The notes: generated from the letters alone by a model not told the origin. A DNA stretch of 64,000 nucleotides from Hyunsoonleella aestuarii (GCF_006148925.1 NZ_VAWB01000001.1:1144001-1208000), one strand, 5' to 3'. Positions 7,787 through 16,281 are shown, numbered from the stretch's first letter. Numbers and translations: made by a program.

Positions 7787-9781
7787 ATGTCTGAGGAGAG
7801 AAAATCTTTAAATTTTATTGAACAAATTATTGAAGACGATTTGGCAAATGGTATGACTAAAGACGACCTACGTTTTAGGTTTCCGCCTGAACCAAATGGA
7901 TACCTGCATATTGGACACACCAAAGCTATAGGGATAAGTTTTGGTTTGGGAGAATATTATAGTGCCCCTGTAAACCTCAGGTTTGATGACACCAACCCCG
8001 CCAAAGAAGAACAAGAGTATGTTGATGCAATTAAACGAGATGTTTCATGGTTAGGTTATAAATGGGATAAAGAACTATTTTCTTCAGATTATTTCCAACA
8101 GTTATACGATTGGGCGATACAACTTATAAAGGAAGGTAAAGCTTATGTGGATTCTCAGTCTAGCGAGGCTATGGCCGAACAGAAAGGAACACCTACCCAA
8201 CCGGGTGTAGAAGGCCCATACAGAAACAGAACAGTTGCCGAAAACCTTGATTTATTTGAACGCATGAAGAACGGTGAGTTTGATGAAGGAGAACATATTT
8301 TGCGTGCTAAAATAGATATGACACATCCGAATATGTTAATGCGAGACCCAATTATGTACCGTGTTCTAAAGAAGCACCATCACAGAACGGGTAACGATTG
8401 GTGCATTTACCCAATGTACGATTGGACTCATGGTGAAAGTGATTATATTGAGCAAATTTCGCACTCATTGTGCTCATTAGAATTTAAACCACATAGAGAG
8501 CTCTATAATTGGTTTTTAGACCAAGTTGTAGACTCTGCTAAACTTAGACCTAAACAACGTGAATTTGCGCGCTTAAACCTAAGCTATACGATTATGAGTA
8601 AGCGGAAGTTGTTAAAGTTGGTTGAAGATGGCATCGTAAATGGTTGGGACGACCCTAGAATGCCAACTATTTCTGGATTAAGGCGCAGAGGTTATACGCC
8701 TGCGGCAATTAGAAAGTTTGTTGAAACGGTGGGTGTCGCAAAAAGAGAGAACGTAATTGATGTATCCCTTTTAGAATTCTGTATTCGTGAAGATTTAAAT
8801 AAATCTGCACCAAGGGTAATGGCTGTTTTAAACCCGGTAAAATTGGTGATTACAAATTATCCTGATGGTAAGGTTGAATGGTTAGATGCTGAAAATAATC
8901 AAGAAGATGAAAGTGCTGGTTACAGAAAAGTACCTTTTTCTCGTGAGTTGTATATTGAAAAGGAAGATTTTAAAGAGGAAGCTGGTAATAAGTTTTTTAG
9001 ATTAAAATTGGGTGGAGAGGTACGCCTTAAAAACGCATATATAGTTAAAGCTGAAAGTGTTGTAAAAGATGCTAATGGTGAAGTTACAGAAATACATTGT
9101 ACTTATTCAAAAGACACTGATAGAAGGGTAAAAGGCACACTACATTGGGTGTCTATTGCACATGCTTTGAAGGCAGAAGTAAGAGAGTATGATCGCTTGT
9201 TTATGGACGAGGCTCCAGATAGTTATCAGGACAAAGATTTTATGGATTTTATTAATCCAAATTCTTTAAAGCTTATAGAAGCTTTTACAGAACCAAGTGT
9301 GGCTGAAGCTAAAGTAGGAGAGCGGTTTCAGTTTCAACGTTTGGGGTATTTTAATGTTGATGAGGATTCGACTTCAGAAAAATTAGTATTTAATAAAACG
9401 GTAGGTTTAAGAGATACTTGGGCTAAGAAAAAGCCAAATCAAAATGTGAGTCAACCACAAAAACCTTCCAATAATCAACCCAAAAGGAAGTCAATAGACG
9501 TGATTAAACAGCTAGGTAAAAAGTACACTAATTTACCAGATGCTAAGCGTTTAAAAGTGAGAGATGAGATTTTGGAGCTTGCAAAAGATGTTACTTATGA
9601 TGAGTTAGAACCTTTGTTTAATACTGCGGTAAAGAAAGTTGGTACGCGAATAGCAGCAGTTTTAATCCTGAAAGTTTTGCTGCAAAACGGTGAATCTAAA
9701 AGTGATGATATTGTTGCGTTTCTAGACAAAGCCATGGAGGATAAAAATACGCTGCTGGTGGATGAAGCAAGAGCTATTTAA
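7787..9781 (+). CDS. glnS: Glutaminyl-tRNA synthetase with C-terminal extension
   Basis: 664 residues, longer than the roughly 550 usual for bacterial GlnRS. The class I motifs are present: GYLHIGHTKA near residue 38 and IMSKRKL near 270, the KMSKS equivalent. WCIYPMYDWTHGESD is typical of GlnRS. After the anticodon-binding barrel comes a Lys/Pro/Gln-rich linker (547-568) and then a helical domain (569-664). That domain contains GTRIAAVLILKVLL and may be a YqeY-like tail, as in GlnRS-YqeY fusions. It charges tRNA-Gln with glutamine. A separate GluRS gene lies at 16282-17802. Confidence 0.95.
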   Translation: MSEERKSLNFIEQIIEDDLANGMTKDDLRFRFPPEPNGYLHIGHTKAIGISFGLGEYYSAPVNLRFDDTNPAKEEQEYVDAIKRDVSWLGYKWDKELFSSDYFQQLYDWAIQLIKEGKAYVDSQSSEAMAEQKGTPTQPGVEGPYRNRTVAENLDLFERMKNGEFDEGEHILRAKIDMTHPNMLMRDPIMYRVLKKHHHRTGNDWCIYPMYDWTHGESDYIEQISHSLCSLEFKPHRELYNWFLDQVVDSAKLRPKQREFARLNLSYTIMSKRKLLKLVEDGIVNGWDDPRMPTISGLRRRGYTPAAIRKFVETVGVAKRENVIDVSLLEFCIREDLNKSAPRVMAVLNPVKLVITNYPDGKVEWLDAENNQEDESAGYRKVPFSRELYIEKEDFKEEAGNKFFRLKLGGEVRLKNAYIVKAESVVKDANGEVTEIHCTYSKDTDRRVKGTLHWVSIAHALKAEVREYDRLFMDEAPDSYQDKDFMDFINPNSLKLIEAFTEPSVAEAKVGERFQFQRLGYFNVDEDSTSEKLVFNKTVGLRDTWAKKKPNQNVSQPQKPSNNQPKRKSIDVIKQLGKKYTNLPDAKRLKVRDEILELAKDVTYDELEPLFNTAVKKVGTRIAAVLILKVLLQNGESKSDDIVAFLDKAMEDKNTLLVDEARAI

Positions 9782-9872
9782 GAGCCTGTTTAACAATAAA
9801 CATTCTGTTAAAAACAGCCATAATGTTTCTATTTTATCTATATTTAACTACTAACTATAACGATTTAATATC

Positions 9873-10355
9873 ATGGAAATTAATTTTTTAGCACTTATTG
9901 CGGCATCAGTTTCTGCATTGGTTGTGGGGTTTGTTTGGTACAATCCAAACGTTTTCGGTAAAGCTTGGATGCAGGCAGCCGACTTGACAGAAGAAAAGTT
10001 ACAAGGGGCAAACATGGCGAAGATTTTTATCATGGCATTCATCTTTGCGTTTCTGTTAGCCATGGCTATGCAAATGTTAACCATACATCAAATAGGGGCC
10101 ATGGGAATGGTGGGTGGTGATATAGAAAACGCACTACCTTCTTATGCAGCTTTTATGGCAGATTACGGTATGGCTCATAGAACTTTTGGTCATGGCGCAT
10201 TACATGGCGTAATGAGCGGTGTTTTTGTGGCTTTGCCCATAATAGGTACGAATGCCTTATTTGAACGTAAAGGCGCCAAATATATCCTTATTAACTCAGG
10301 ATATTGGATTGTGACAATGGGAGTAATGGGAGCCATCGTTTGTGGCTGGCATTAA
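9873..10355 (+). CDS. DUF1761 family membrane protein
   Basis: 160 residues with four hydrophobic segments. The N-terminal helix carries GFVWYNPNVFGKAWM, the signature of DUF1761, and later HGALHGVMSGVFVALP links two helices. Members are small inner membrane proteins of unknown function. It is transcribed alone: 91 bases separate it from glnS, and a strong terminator follows 26 bases after its stop. Confidence 0.85.
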   Translation: MEINFLALIAASVSALVVGFVWYNPNVFGKAWMQAADLTEEKLQGANMAKIFIMAFIFAFLLAMAMQMLTIHQIGAMGMVGGDIENALPSYAAFMADYGMAHRTFGHGALHGVMSGVFVALPIIGTNALFERKGAKYILINSGYWIVTMGVMGAIVCGWH

Positions 10356-10381
10356 TAATTTTGTAAATATTTAACATATTT

Positions 10382-10413
10382 AAAGACTGAGAATTGTAAT
10401 TTTCGGTCTTTTT
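10382..10413 (+). terminator. Rho-independent terminator after the DUF1761 gene
   Basis: AAAGACTGAGAATT pairs fully (two G-U pairs) with AATTTTCGGTCTTT at 10398-10411. Only two bases remain between the arms, so the innermost pairs must open to form the loop. A T-rich stretch follows, and its last bases overlap the -7-like element of the next gene. Confidence 0.85.
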
Positions 10414-10420
10414 ATTTTTG
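10413..10420 (+). promoter_or_regulatory. Promoter -7 element TATTTTTG overlapping a terminator
   Basis: TATTTTTG fits TAnnTTTG and lies in the T tract of the upstream terminator. It ends two bases before the proposed TTG start at 10423. If used, transcription would begin at or just inside the start codon, so the message would be leaderless or start at a later codon. Confidence 0.4.
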
Positions 10421-10422
10421 TA

Positions 10423-11574
10423 TTGACACACTATAAAATTTATAATAAAACCGAAGACCTTCCCGATTCATGGAATGATCTAACAACTCATGATGTTTTA
10501 CTTCAACCAGCTTATTTAAAAGGTTTAGAGTCGGCCTCTCCTAACAACATACAATGCTTTTATATTGGAGTATTTATTAACGATGAATTGGTTGGTATTG
10601 CTTTAATACAAAGGGTGCAGTTGTACTTGAAGGATATGTTTAGAGACTCAGGGGTTTCATGTGTAAAGACCTTTGTAAAAGACAATTTGTCTAAAGTTTT
10701 AAAAGGAAATATTTTGGTGGTTGGTAATCTAACACATACAGGTCAACACGGGCTATATTTTGATGGTAAGAAGATTGCCCCTAATACGTTTTACAATGAA
10801 ATATTTAAAGGCTTAGAAGAGCTTAAATCCAAAATAAAGGCCGAAAATAATAAAACTATCAGACTTGTTTTAGTAAAGGATTTTTTCCTGAATGACACTT
10901 TTATAGACGAGAACTTTTTCCAAAGCAAAAAACTTCATAAAGCTTCTGTACAGCCCAATATGATAATGAATGTGCTCGGTGATTGGTCTTGCAATCAAGA
11001 TTATATTTCTTGCATGAAAAAGAAATATAGAGACCGTTATAAAAGAGCTAAAAAGAAGCTAAATAGTATTACCTGTAGCGAAATGGATTTAGAAATGGTA
11101 AAGGCAAATTCTAAATTAATACATGATTTATATCTTAATGTGTCTGATAATGCGAAATTCAACACGTTTATACTTCCAGAAAATCATTTTTACCATTGCA
11201 AACTGCGTTTAAAAGAAAAGTTTAAGGTTTTTGGATACTACTTAAAAGATGAGCTAATTGGTTTTTTCACCTTGATTTTAAACAACAATCATTTAGAAAC
11301 TTATTTTTTGGGCTACGATCATGAACACCAATACCCGAATCAGTTATACTTGAATATGCTCTACGACATGGCGCAATTTGGAATTGAGAATAAATTTCAA
11401 AGTATAGTCTATGCGCGTACTGCCATGGAAATTAAGAGTTCGGTTGGAGCAAAACCTAAACCAATGGTTATGTATTTAAAACACACCAATATCATTTTAA
11501 ATGCTATCTTAAAGCAAGTGTTTCGATTTATGAATCCTTCAAAAGAGTGGGAGGAAAGGCATCCCTTTGACTAA
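10423..11574 (+). CDS. GNAT/FemAB-like acyltransferase
   Basis: 383 residues. The layout is an N-terminal half, then a central basic stretch (YRDRYKRAKKKL, about 200-215), then a second half with LKDELIGFFTLILNN and ETYFLGYD. It resembles double-GNAT proteins of the FemAB / peptidogalycan-synthesis type, which add amino-acyl or acyl groups. The substrate is unknown. The start is TTG 10423; no ATG exists in frame until well inside the first domain, and HYKIYNKTEDLPDSW reads like a normal N terminus. The gene stands alone after a terminator. Confidence 0.65.
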   Translation: MTHYKIYNKTEDLPDSWNDLTTHDVLLQPAYLKGLESASPNNIQCFYIGVFINDELVGIALIQRVQLYLKDMFRDSGVSCVKTFVKDNLSKVLKGNILVVGNLTHTGQHGLYFDGKKIAPNTFYNEIFKGLEELKSKIKAENNKTIRLVLVKDFFLNDTFIDENFFQSKKLHKASVQPNMIMNVLGDWSCNQDYISCMKKKYRDRYKRAKKKLNSITCSEMDLEMVKANSKLIHDLYLNVSDNAKFNTFILPENHFYHCKLRLKEKFKVFGYYLKDELIGFFTLILNNNHLETYFLGYDHEHQYPNQLYLNMLYDMAQFGIENKFQSIVYARTAMEIKSSVGAKPKPMVMYLKHTNIILNAILKQVFRFMNPSKEWEERHPFD

Positions 11575-11737
11575 TTTGATTTAGTGCTAATTAGCAAGTA
11601 CATCGTTTAGCTTTCCTGGTAGCATTCATGAAGATAAAGAAGAGAAGCTTAAAAAATTAAAACCTCAAAAATCTTAGACTTAGAACTTTAAAAAAAATCA
11701 AGCTTAGTGCTGGCTATTTATGATAGTTAATTAGTTT

Positions 11738-11745
11738 TATCTTTG
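11738..11745 (+). promoter_or_regulatory. Promoter -7 element TATCTTTG for the two-component operon
   Basis: TATCTTTG fits TAnnTTTG. A weak TTTA lies 17-18 bases upstream in place of the -33 TTTG. The predicted RNA start near 11750 lies before both candidate start regions of the kinase. Confidence 0.5.
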
Positions 11746-11781
11746 CTAAAAAGGTAATAAATCAATTAATTTTCATTCAGT

Positions 11782-13443
11782 ATTAGCTTAAAATCACTCA
11801 TATTAATTATTATAAATGGCCTGGTATTTTTCGTGGCCATTGTGCTATCCATTGCTTTTTATAATCAATTTTCAGAAGTTTTACAGAGCAGAATTCTATT
11901 ACAATTAAATTCTATTAAAACACTTAAACAGAATCAAATTGAGAAGCTCATTCAGCAGGAATGGATTGATTTTATGGACTCTAAAGAGTCATACAATTCA
12001 ACAGATAGTTTGAATTTAATTATACCTAAAAGCACTTTAGAATCAGGGATTTACGATTTTACTAATTTTCATAAAGAAAAGCAGCTATCCATTGGCTTAG
12101 TGGACGTAAATAATGAAAAAACTAGGGTAAAGGTTATTCCTTACGATAAAGTTATGAATATTCTTTTGGAGCGCACTGGAATGGGGGAAACAGGGGAATC
12201 CTACCTTGTTGGCGAAGATTATAGAATGCGTTCACAATCCCGTTTTTTCAAAGATTCAATGCCCAATAAAATTACCGTTAAAACAATTGGAGTAACTCAG
12301 GCTTTATCTGGGAAATTGGACAAAGGACTGTATGAGGATTACAGAAATGTCAATGTTTATGGAGTATATGGGCCTATAGGGGTGTCTAACCTTAAATTGG
12401 CAATCCTATCAGAAATAGATGAAAGTGAAGTGGCAGCACCACTAAAAGATTTAAGAAAAAGGCTTATCGGTTTGATGCTTTTAATTATGGCAATAGCTAT
12501 TTTCTTTTCTTTATTCCTCACAAGAATAATTGCTAATCCAATTTTAGGTATGAAGAAAAGCCTAAAAATTATGGCAGATGGGAATTACAACGAAATTAAT
12601 AAGATACGCAAAAGTTCTAATGAGATATATGAAATGTTTGAAGCACTAGAGCATTTAAAAAAATCTTTGCAAGGAGCTGTTAATTTTTCTGAAGAAATTG
12701 GAGAAATGAACTTAAATGCAGCCTACGAACCCAATAGCGAGAATGATTCCTTGGGCATAAGTTTGATTAAGATGCAGAATAAATTGAAGGAATTTAGAAA
12801 TAATGAAAGGGTAAGCCGTATGAACATAAAACGTCAATTGGTGGATGGACTTGAAAGAGAACGACGACGACTTGCGCGCGAACTGCATGACGGATTGGGA
12901 CCATTTTTAACGTCCTTAAAGTTTCATGTAGACAATAAGGTTCAGGACTCCGTTTTACGGTCAGAAATGAAACAAATTGTTGATGAAACAATTTCAGAGA
13001 TTCGAGTAATGTCTAATGCCTTAATGCCTTCTACAATTGAGGATTTTGGTGTTGGTGCCGCGTTAAGAAACTTCTGCGACAACATCAATAGAATGTTTGA
13101 AGGTTCGATTGTGTTTGAAGATCTTCTCAAACAAAGTGAAAGTAAAATTACGAAGAATCAAGAAGTTCATGTTTTTAGAATAGTGCAGGAGCTGGTGAAT
13201 AATACACTTAAGCATGCCAATGCCAAGAACATTAGAATTACATTATCTGAGTTTGATGATTTTATATCATTGTTTTATTTTGATGATGGCTCGGGCTTTA
13301 ATATTGAGTCGGTTACATTAGGCTCTGGAATTATCAATATTAGAGAACGTGTTGAGATTTGTAATGGCAAAATTCAGATTAATTCAAAACACGAAAGCAC
13401 AACTTTTGATATAGAATTACCAATAGAAAATGAAAACAATTAA
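11782..13443 (+). CDS. Membrane sensor histidine kinase, NarL/DegS type (HisKA_3)
   Basis: The domain order is an N-terminal membrane helix, a periplasmic sensor region, a second helix (LIGLMLLIMAIAIFFSLFL) and a HAMP-like linker. A coiled segment leads to the HisKA_3 box RRRLARELHDGLG with the phosphorylated His at codon 12886-12888. The HATPase region follows, with QELVNNTLKHA and FDDGSGFN. The first normal start codon is GTG 11833, but that cuts the first helix to about eight residues. The open frame continues upstream as SLKSLILIIINGLVFF, a convincing helix, back to a stop at 11767. ATT 11782 (used here, 553 residues) or CTG 11821 would then be the start. It overlaps the response regulator by 14 bases. 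Confidence 0.85.
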   Translation: MSLKSLILIIINGLVFFVAIVLSIAFYNQFSEVLQSRILLQLNSIKTLKQNQIEKLIQQEWIDFMDSKESYNSTDSLNLIIPKSTLESGIYDFTNFHKEKQLSIGLVDVNNEKTRVKVIPYDKVMNILLERTGMGETGESYLVGEDYRMRSQSRFFKDSMPNKITVKTIGVTQALSGKLDKGLYEDYRNVNVYGVYGPIGVSNLKLAILSEIDESEVAAPLKDLRKRLIGLMLLIMAIAIFFSLFLTRIIANPILGMKKSLKIMADGNYNEINKIRKSSNEIYEMFEALEHLKKSLQGAVNFSEEIGEMNLNAAYEPNSENDSLGISLIKMQNKLKEFRNNERVSRMNIKRQLVDGLERERRRLARELHDGLGPFLTSLKFHVDNKVQDSVLRSEMKQIVDETISEIRVMSNALMPSTIEDFGVGAALRNFCDNINRMFEGSIVFEDLLKQSESKITKNQEVHVFRIVQELVNNTLKHANAKNIRITLSEFDDFISLFYFDDGSGFNIESVTLGSGIINIRERVEICNGKIQINSKHESTTFDIELPIENENN

Positions 13444-14065
13444 ACTTGTTATAGCGGACGACCACGAGTTGTTTAGAAACGGACTTAAAGAACTTTTAAA
13501 GAAGTATGATGATGTTGATGTTGTAAATTTAGTTGAAGATGGAGAGGAGTTCATGAACTACATAGATATCAATCAAGACATCGATATTGTCTTACTCGAT
13601 ATAACCATGCCCAATATGGATGGGTTTGAAGTTTTAGACAAAATTAAAACCGTTAACCCTCGCATTAAACCCATTATAATATCGATGCATGACGAAGGCA
13701 ATTACATTGCTAAATGCGCTAAAAAAGGAGCATATAGTTATTTGTTAAAAAACACAGATCAAGAAGAACTTATAAAAGTAGTGCGCATAGTGAATGAAGG
13801 AAGGAAATACTTTAGTCATTCAATTTCGGAAAAGATGATAAATTACATGTCCGAAAATCCGGTGAGCGATAATATACTTTCCAATAAGGAAACCGAAGTA
13901 CTTGAATTGATTTCTAAAGGACATACAACCAAGAAAATAGCCGAAATGCTTTACGTGAGCGCAAGAACAATCGAAACACATCGCGCTAACGTACTCAAAA
14001 AACTAAAGGCTAAAAATACAGCCGAACTTATTAAGAAGGCAGTTAAGTTAAAGCTCATTACCTAG
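13430..14065 (+). CDS. Response regulator, NarL/FixJ (LuxR HTH) family
   Basis: 211 residues. The receiver domain has Asp10-Asp11, the phosphorylation site Asp57 in VLLDITMPNMDG and Lys110-type contact in YLLKNTD. The C-terminal LuxR-type helix-turn-helix (about 146-205) contains SNKETEVLELISKGHTTKKI and SARTIETHRANVLKKL. It would be phosphorylated by the kinase whose gene it overlaps, and bind DNA as a dimer. The perfect 7-2-7 inverted repeat 55 bases downstream is the obvious candidate target (inference). Confidence 0.95.
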   Translation: MKTIKLVIADDHELFRNGLKELLKKYDDVDVVNLVEDGEEFMNYIDINQDIDIVLLDITMPNMDGFEVLDKIKTVNPRIKPIIISMHDEGNYIAKCAKKGAYSYLLKNTDQEELIKVVRIVNEGRKYFSHSISEKMINYMSENPVSDNILSNKETEVLELISKGHTTKKIAEMLYVSARTIETHRANVLKKLKAKNTAELIKKAVKLKLIT

Positions 14066-14119
14066 GCTTTTCTCCTAGGACTATTTCTTCAAAGAAAGGC
14101 ACCCATTATACTTTTAAAA

Positions 14120-14137
14120 ATCCGTATAAATACGGAT
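14120..14137 (+). promoter_or_regulatory. 18-bp palindrome, candidate NarL-type operator
   Basis: ATCCGTAT-AA-ATACGGAT is a perfect inverted repeat. Seen as seven-base half-sites it is TCCGTAT-N2-ATACGGA, the 7-2-7 spacing known for NarL/LuxR-type regulators. It lies between a NarL-type regulator gene and a small secreted protein, 45 bases upstream of that gene's -7 element, a usual position for an activator. Confidence 0.55.
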
Positions 14138-14182
14138 AAAAATAGAGTGATTTCTTATAGGACTAACTCATGTCTATCAATG

Positions 14183-14190
14183 TAATTTTG
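14183..14190 (+). promoter_or_regulatory. Promoter -7 element TAATTTTG of the LTGP-KPW gene
   Basis: TAATTTTG fits TAnnTTTG, 22 bases before the ATG. There is no TTG near -33, which is consistent with activation from the palindrome at 14120-14137. Confidence 0.5.
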
Positions 14191-14212
14191 TGCAAACAAA
14201 ACACGTAAAGTT

Positions 14213-14518
14213 ATGAAAACACTGATAGTAACATTTGTAATTGCGTTTATGTCATTAAGTTTAAGTGCCCAAAAAAGAAGTGACCTAACTGGGCCAGCCT
14301 ATAAAAATTATAAACCATGGCTCCATGATAACGAGCCTACGGCAGTCTATAGTATTGCCAAAAAAGAAAATTTAACAGGGCCTGAACGTAAAAATGAGAA
14401 ACCTTGGGAAAATAAAACTGATAAAATATACACGTCAATTAACTTTGGTTCAGACAAAAATAAGCTAACTGGACCAGCATTTAAAAACTATAAGCCTTGG
14501 AGAAAAAATAAATCCTAA
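14213..14518 (+). CDS. Small secreted protein with three LTGP-xxKNxKPW repeats
   Basis: 101 residues. A signal peptide (1-19, ending SLSA before QKRS) is followed by a short basic mature protein of about 82 residues. A 12-residue motif occurs three times, at 25-36 (LTGPAYKNYKPW), 54-65 (LTGPERKNEKPW) and 85-96 (LTGPAFKNYKPW), at spacings of 29 and 31. Leu-Thr-Gly-Pro, Lys-Asn and Lys-Pro-Trp never change. There are no Cys, no enzyme motif and no sorting domain, so it would be periplasmic or released. I do not recognise a described function. Its promoter region holds a NarL-type palindrome and the gene directly follows a two-component system. Confidence 0.85.
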   Translation: MKTLIVTFVIAFMSLSLSAQKRSDLTGPAYKNYKPWLHDNEPTAVYSIAKKENLTGPERKNEKPWENKTDKIYTSINFGSDKNKLTGPAFKNYKPWRKNKS

Positions 14519-14547
14519 ATCTAAAACTAGTAAGGATATTTATAAAA

Positions 14548-14577
14548 AAAGCTGTTAGTCTCGAGACTAACAGCTTT
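14548..14577. terminator. Bidirectional terminator, 30-base perfect palindrome
   Basis: AAAGCTGTTAGTCTC is followed directly by its reverse complement. It separates the convergent LTGP-KPW and SPFH genes. On the minus strand it is followed by a T run (A run at 14544-14550); on the plus strand the T tract is weaker. Confidence 0.88.
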
Positions 14578-14598
14578 CTTAATTAATAGAAATTATAA

Positions 14599-15522
14599 CT
14601 ATTTAGCGTCTTTCTTTTTAGCCTGTTTCATGGCTTCACCTATTTGATTACTTGCTGCAAAACTGGCAACCATATCATTCAGCATATTACTTCCCGCTTG
14701 TGGTGCGTTTGGCAGTAGAATTAAATTACTATTGGTTTCTTCACCTAAAGATTGTAATGTATCATAATGTTGTGTTACAACAATTAAGGCGGAGGCTTCT
14801 TGCGAATTAATGCCAACACGGTTTAATACTTCTACAGACTCTTCTAATCCACGTGCAATTTCGCGTCTTTGGTCTGCAATGCCTTGTCCTTGTAGACGTT
14901 TACTTTCAGCTTCAGCTTTTGCTTTTTCAACAATTAAAATTCTTGCAGCATCACCTTCAAATTGAGCCGCAATCTTCTCGCGTTCAGAGGCATTAATGCG
15001 GTTCATGGCTTCTTTTACTTGGCCGTCTGGATCAATATCCGTTACAAGGGTTTTAATAATATCATACCCATATTCCATCATGGCGTCATTAAGTTCGGCT
15101 TTAACCGCTATCGCGATATCGTCTTTTCTAACAAATACATCGTCAAGCTTCATCTTAGGAACTTCAGCACGTACCACATCAAAAACATAAGATGTTATTT
15201 GATCGTGTGGATAATCCAATTTATAAAAAGCATCATACACTTTATCCCGAATAACCTTGTATTGTACAGACACTTTAAGACGCACAAATACATCATCAAG
15301 GGTTTTTGTTTCAATGATAACATCTAACTGCTGAATTTTTAAGCTTAACCTACCCGCAATTCTATCAACCAAAGGGATTTTTAATTGTAACCCTGAATGG
15401 CGTATACTTTGAAATCTACCAAAACGCTCAATAATGGCAGCTGTTTGTTGTTTAACAATGAAGAATGAAGAGATTAATATTATTAATCCAATAAAAATAA
15501 AGGGGAATAAGACGTAGTTCAT
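14599..15522 (-). CDS. SPFH/Band 7 membrane protein (stomatin/QmcA-like)
   Basis: 307 residues. One N-terminal membrane helix (about 3-22) is followed by the SPFH domain (IIERFGRFQSIRHSGLQLKIP ... RAEVPKMKLDDVF). A coiled region rich in Ala, Glu and Lys comes next (KAKAEAESKRLQGQG) and a tail with VVTQHYDTLQSL. Such proteins form large rings at membranes and often control proteases or lipid domains. No NfeD or FtsH partner gene is adjacent, so the partner is unknown. It is transcribed alone, toward a bidirectional terminator. Confidence 0.9.
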   Translation of the reverse strand: MNYVLFPFIFIGLIILISSFFIVKQQTAAIIERFGRFQSIRHSGLQLKIPLVDRIAGRLSLKIQQLDVIIETKTLDDVFVRLKVSVQYKVIRDKVYDAFYKLDYPHDQITSYVFDVVRAEVPKMKLDDVFVRKDDIAIAVKAELNDAMMEYGYDIIKTLVTDIDPDGQVKEAMNRINASEREKIAAQFEGDAARILIVEKAKAEAESKRLQGQGIADQRREIARGLEESVEVLNRVGINSQEASALIVVTQHYDTLQSLGEETNSNLILLPNAPQAGSNMLNDMVASFAASNQIGEAMKQAKKKDAK

Positions 15523-15569
15523 GATTTTTGTTTAAAACTGTTAGAAAAATTAAGATACAAAATTTATAT

Positions 15570-15577
15570 TATATTTG
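15570..15577 (+). promoter_or_regulatory. Promoter -7 element TATATTTG
   Basis: TATATTTG fits TAnnTTTG and ends 19 bases before the ATG of the outer membrane barrel gene, giving a leader of roughly 13-15 bases. Confidence 0.5.
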
Positions 15578-15596
15578 ACGCCATATAACCTTAACT

Positions 15597-16280
15597 ATGA
15601 AGATTAATAGCCTCATTTTATTAGTAGCAATTACCGTAGGTTTTGTTACAAAATCTTTCGCCCAACCAAGAAATTATGACATAACAAATGGCATAGGTGT
15701 CTTTGGAGGAATTACCAAGTTTGATATTCAAACCGATAATTTTGTTACAGAACAAGGGAATGGCTTTTTGTTCGGGATGTCGGCGACTGTCGATTTACCT
15801 CATAGATGGTATAACATGAGTTATGGCATGCAACTTTCTGAGAATTATATTGATATTTCGGGAAGACCAGATATAGTAAGTTCTCAACAAGAATTTATTG
15901 AATATAAAATGTTCGCGGCGCAATTGGCATTGCTGGGTCATATTAAGCTCATTGGAAGCTATTTAACAATTGATGTAGGCCCAATGCTGCAATATAATGG
16001 CAAGCTCGAGTTAGAAAATGATAATCAAGAGAATTATTATATTAATAACTACACTAACCTACAAGCCAATGATATTGTGGAAATTTCTCGGTTTAATTTT
16101 AATGGATTAATTGGCGCTTCTGTTGGGTATAAATTTTTTAGATTGAAAGCACAATACATTCATGGTTTCACAAACATACTGCGTAAACTCGAAGACGAAA
16201 GTCTAGACACCATTGACGGTGATGAGAGATTCGAAGGAAATCAATCCATGCTTGTTTTTGGGGCTATGATTTCTTTTTAA
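15597..16280 (+). CDS. Outer membrane beta-barrel protein, PorT-like
   Basis: 227 residues with a signal peptide (about 1-22, ending SFAQ). The rest shows alternating amphipathic strands such as IGVFGGITKFDI, WYNMSYGMQLSENY, LTIDVGPMLQY and FRLKAQYIHGFTNIL, and ends in an aromatic residue (MISF) as outer membrane barrels do. The size and strand pattern fit the small PorT-like barrel families of Bacteroidota. No direct evidence links it to type IX secretion. Its stop lies one base from the convergent gltX stop. Confidence 0.75.
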   Translation: MKINSLILLVAITVGFVTKSFAQPRNYDITNGIGVFGGITKFDIQTDNFVTEQGNGFLFGMSATVDLPHRWYNMSYGMQLSENYIDISGRPDIVSSQQEFIEYKMFAAQLALLGHIKLIGSYLTIDVGPMLQYNGKLELENDNQENYYINNYTNLQANDIVEISRFNFNGLIGASVGYKFFRLKAQYIHGFTNILRKLEDESLDTIDGDERFEGNQSMLVFGAMISF

Positions 16281-16281
16281 T

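Noticed and set aside
14061-14079. CCTAGG-N7-CCTAGG repeat at the end of the response regulator gene, as a terminator
   Set aside because: The stem is only six pairs and no real T run follows; too weak to list.
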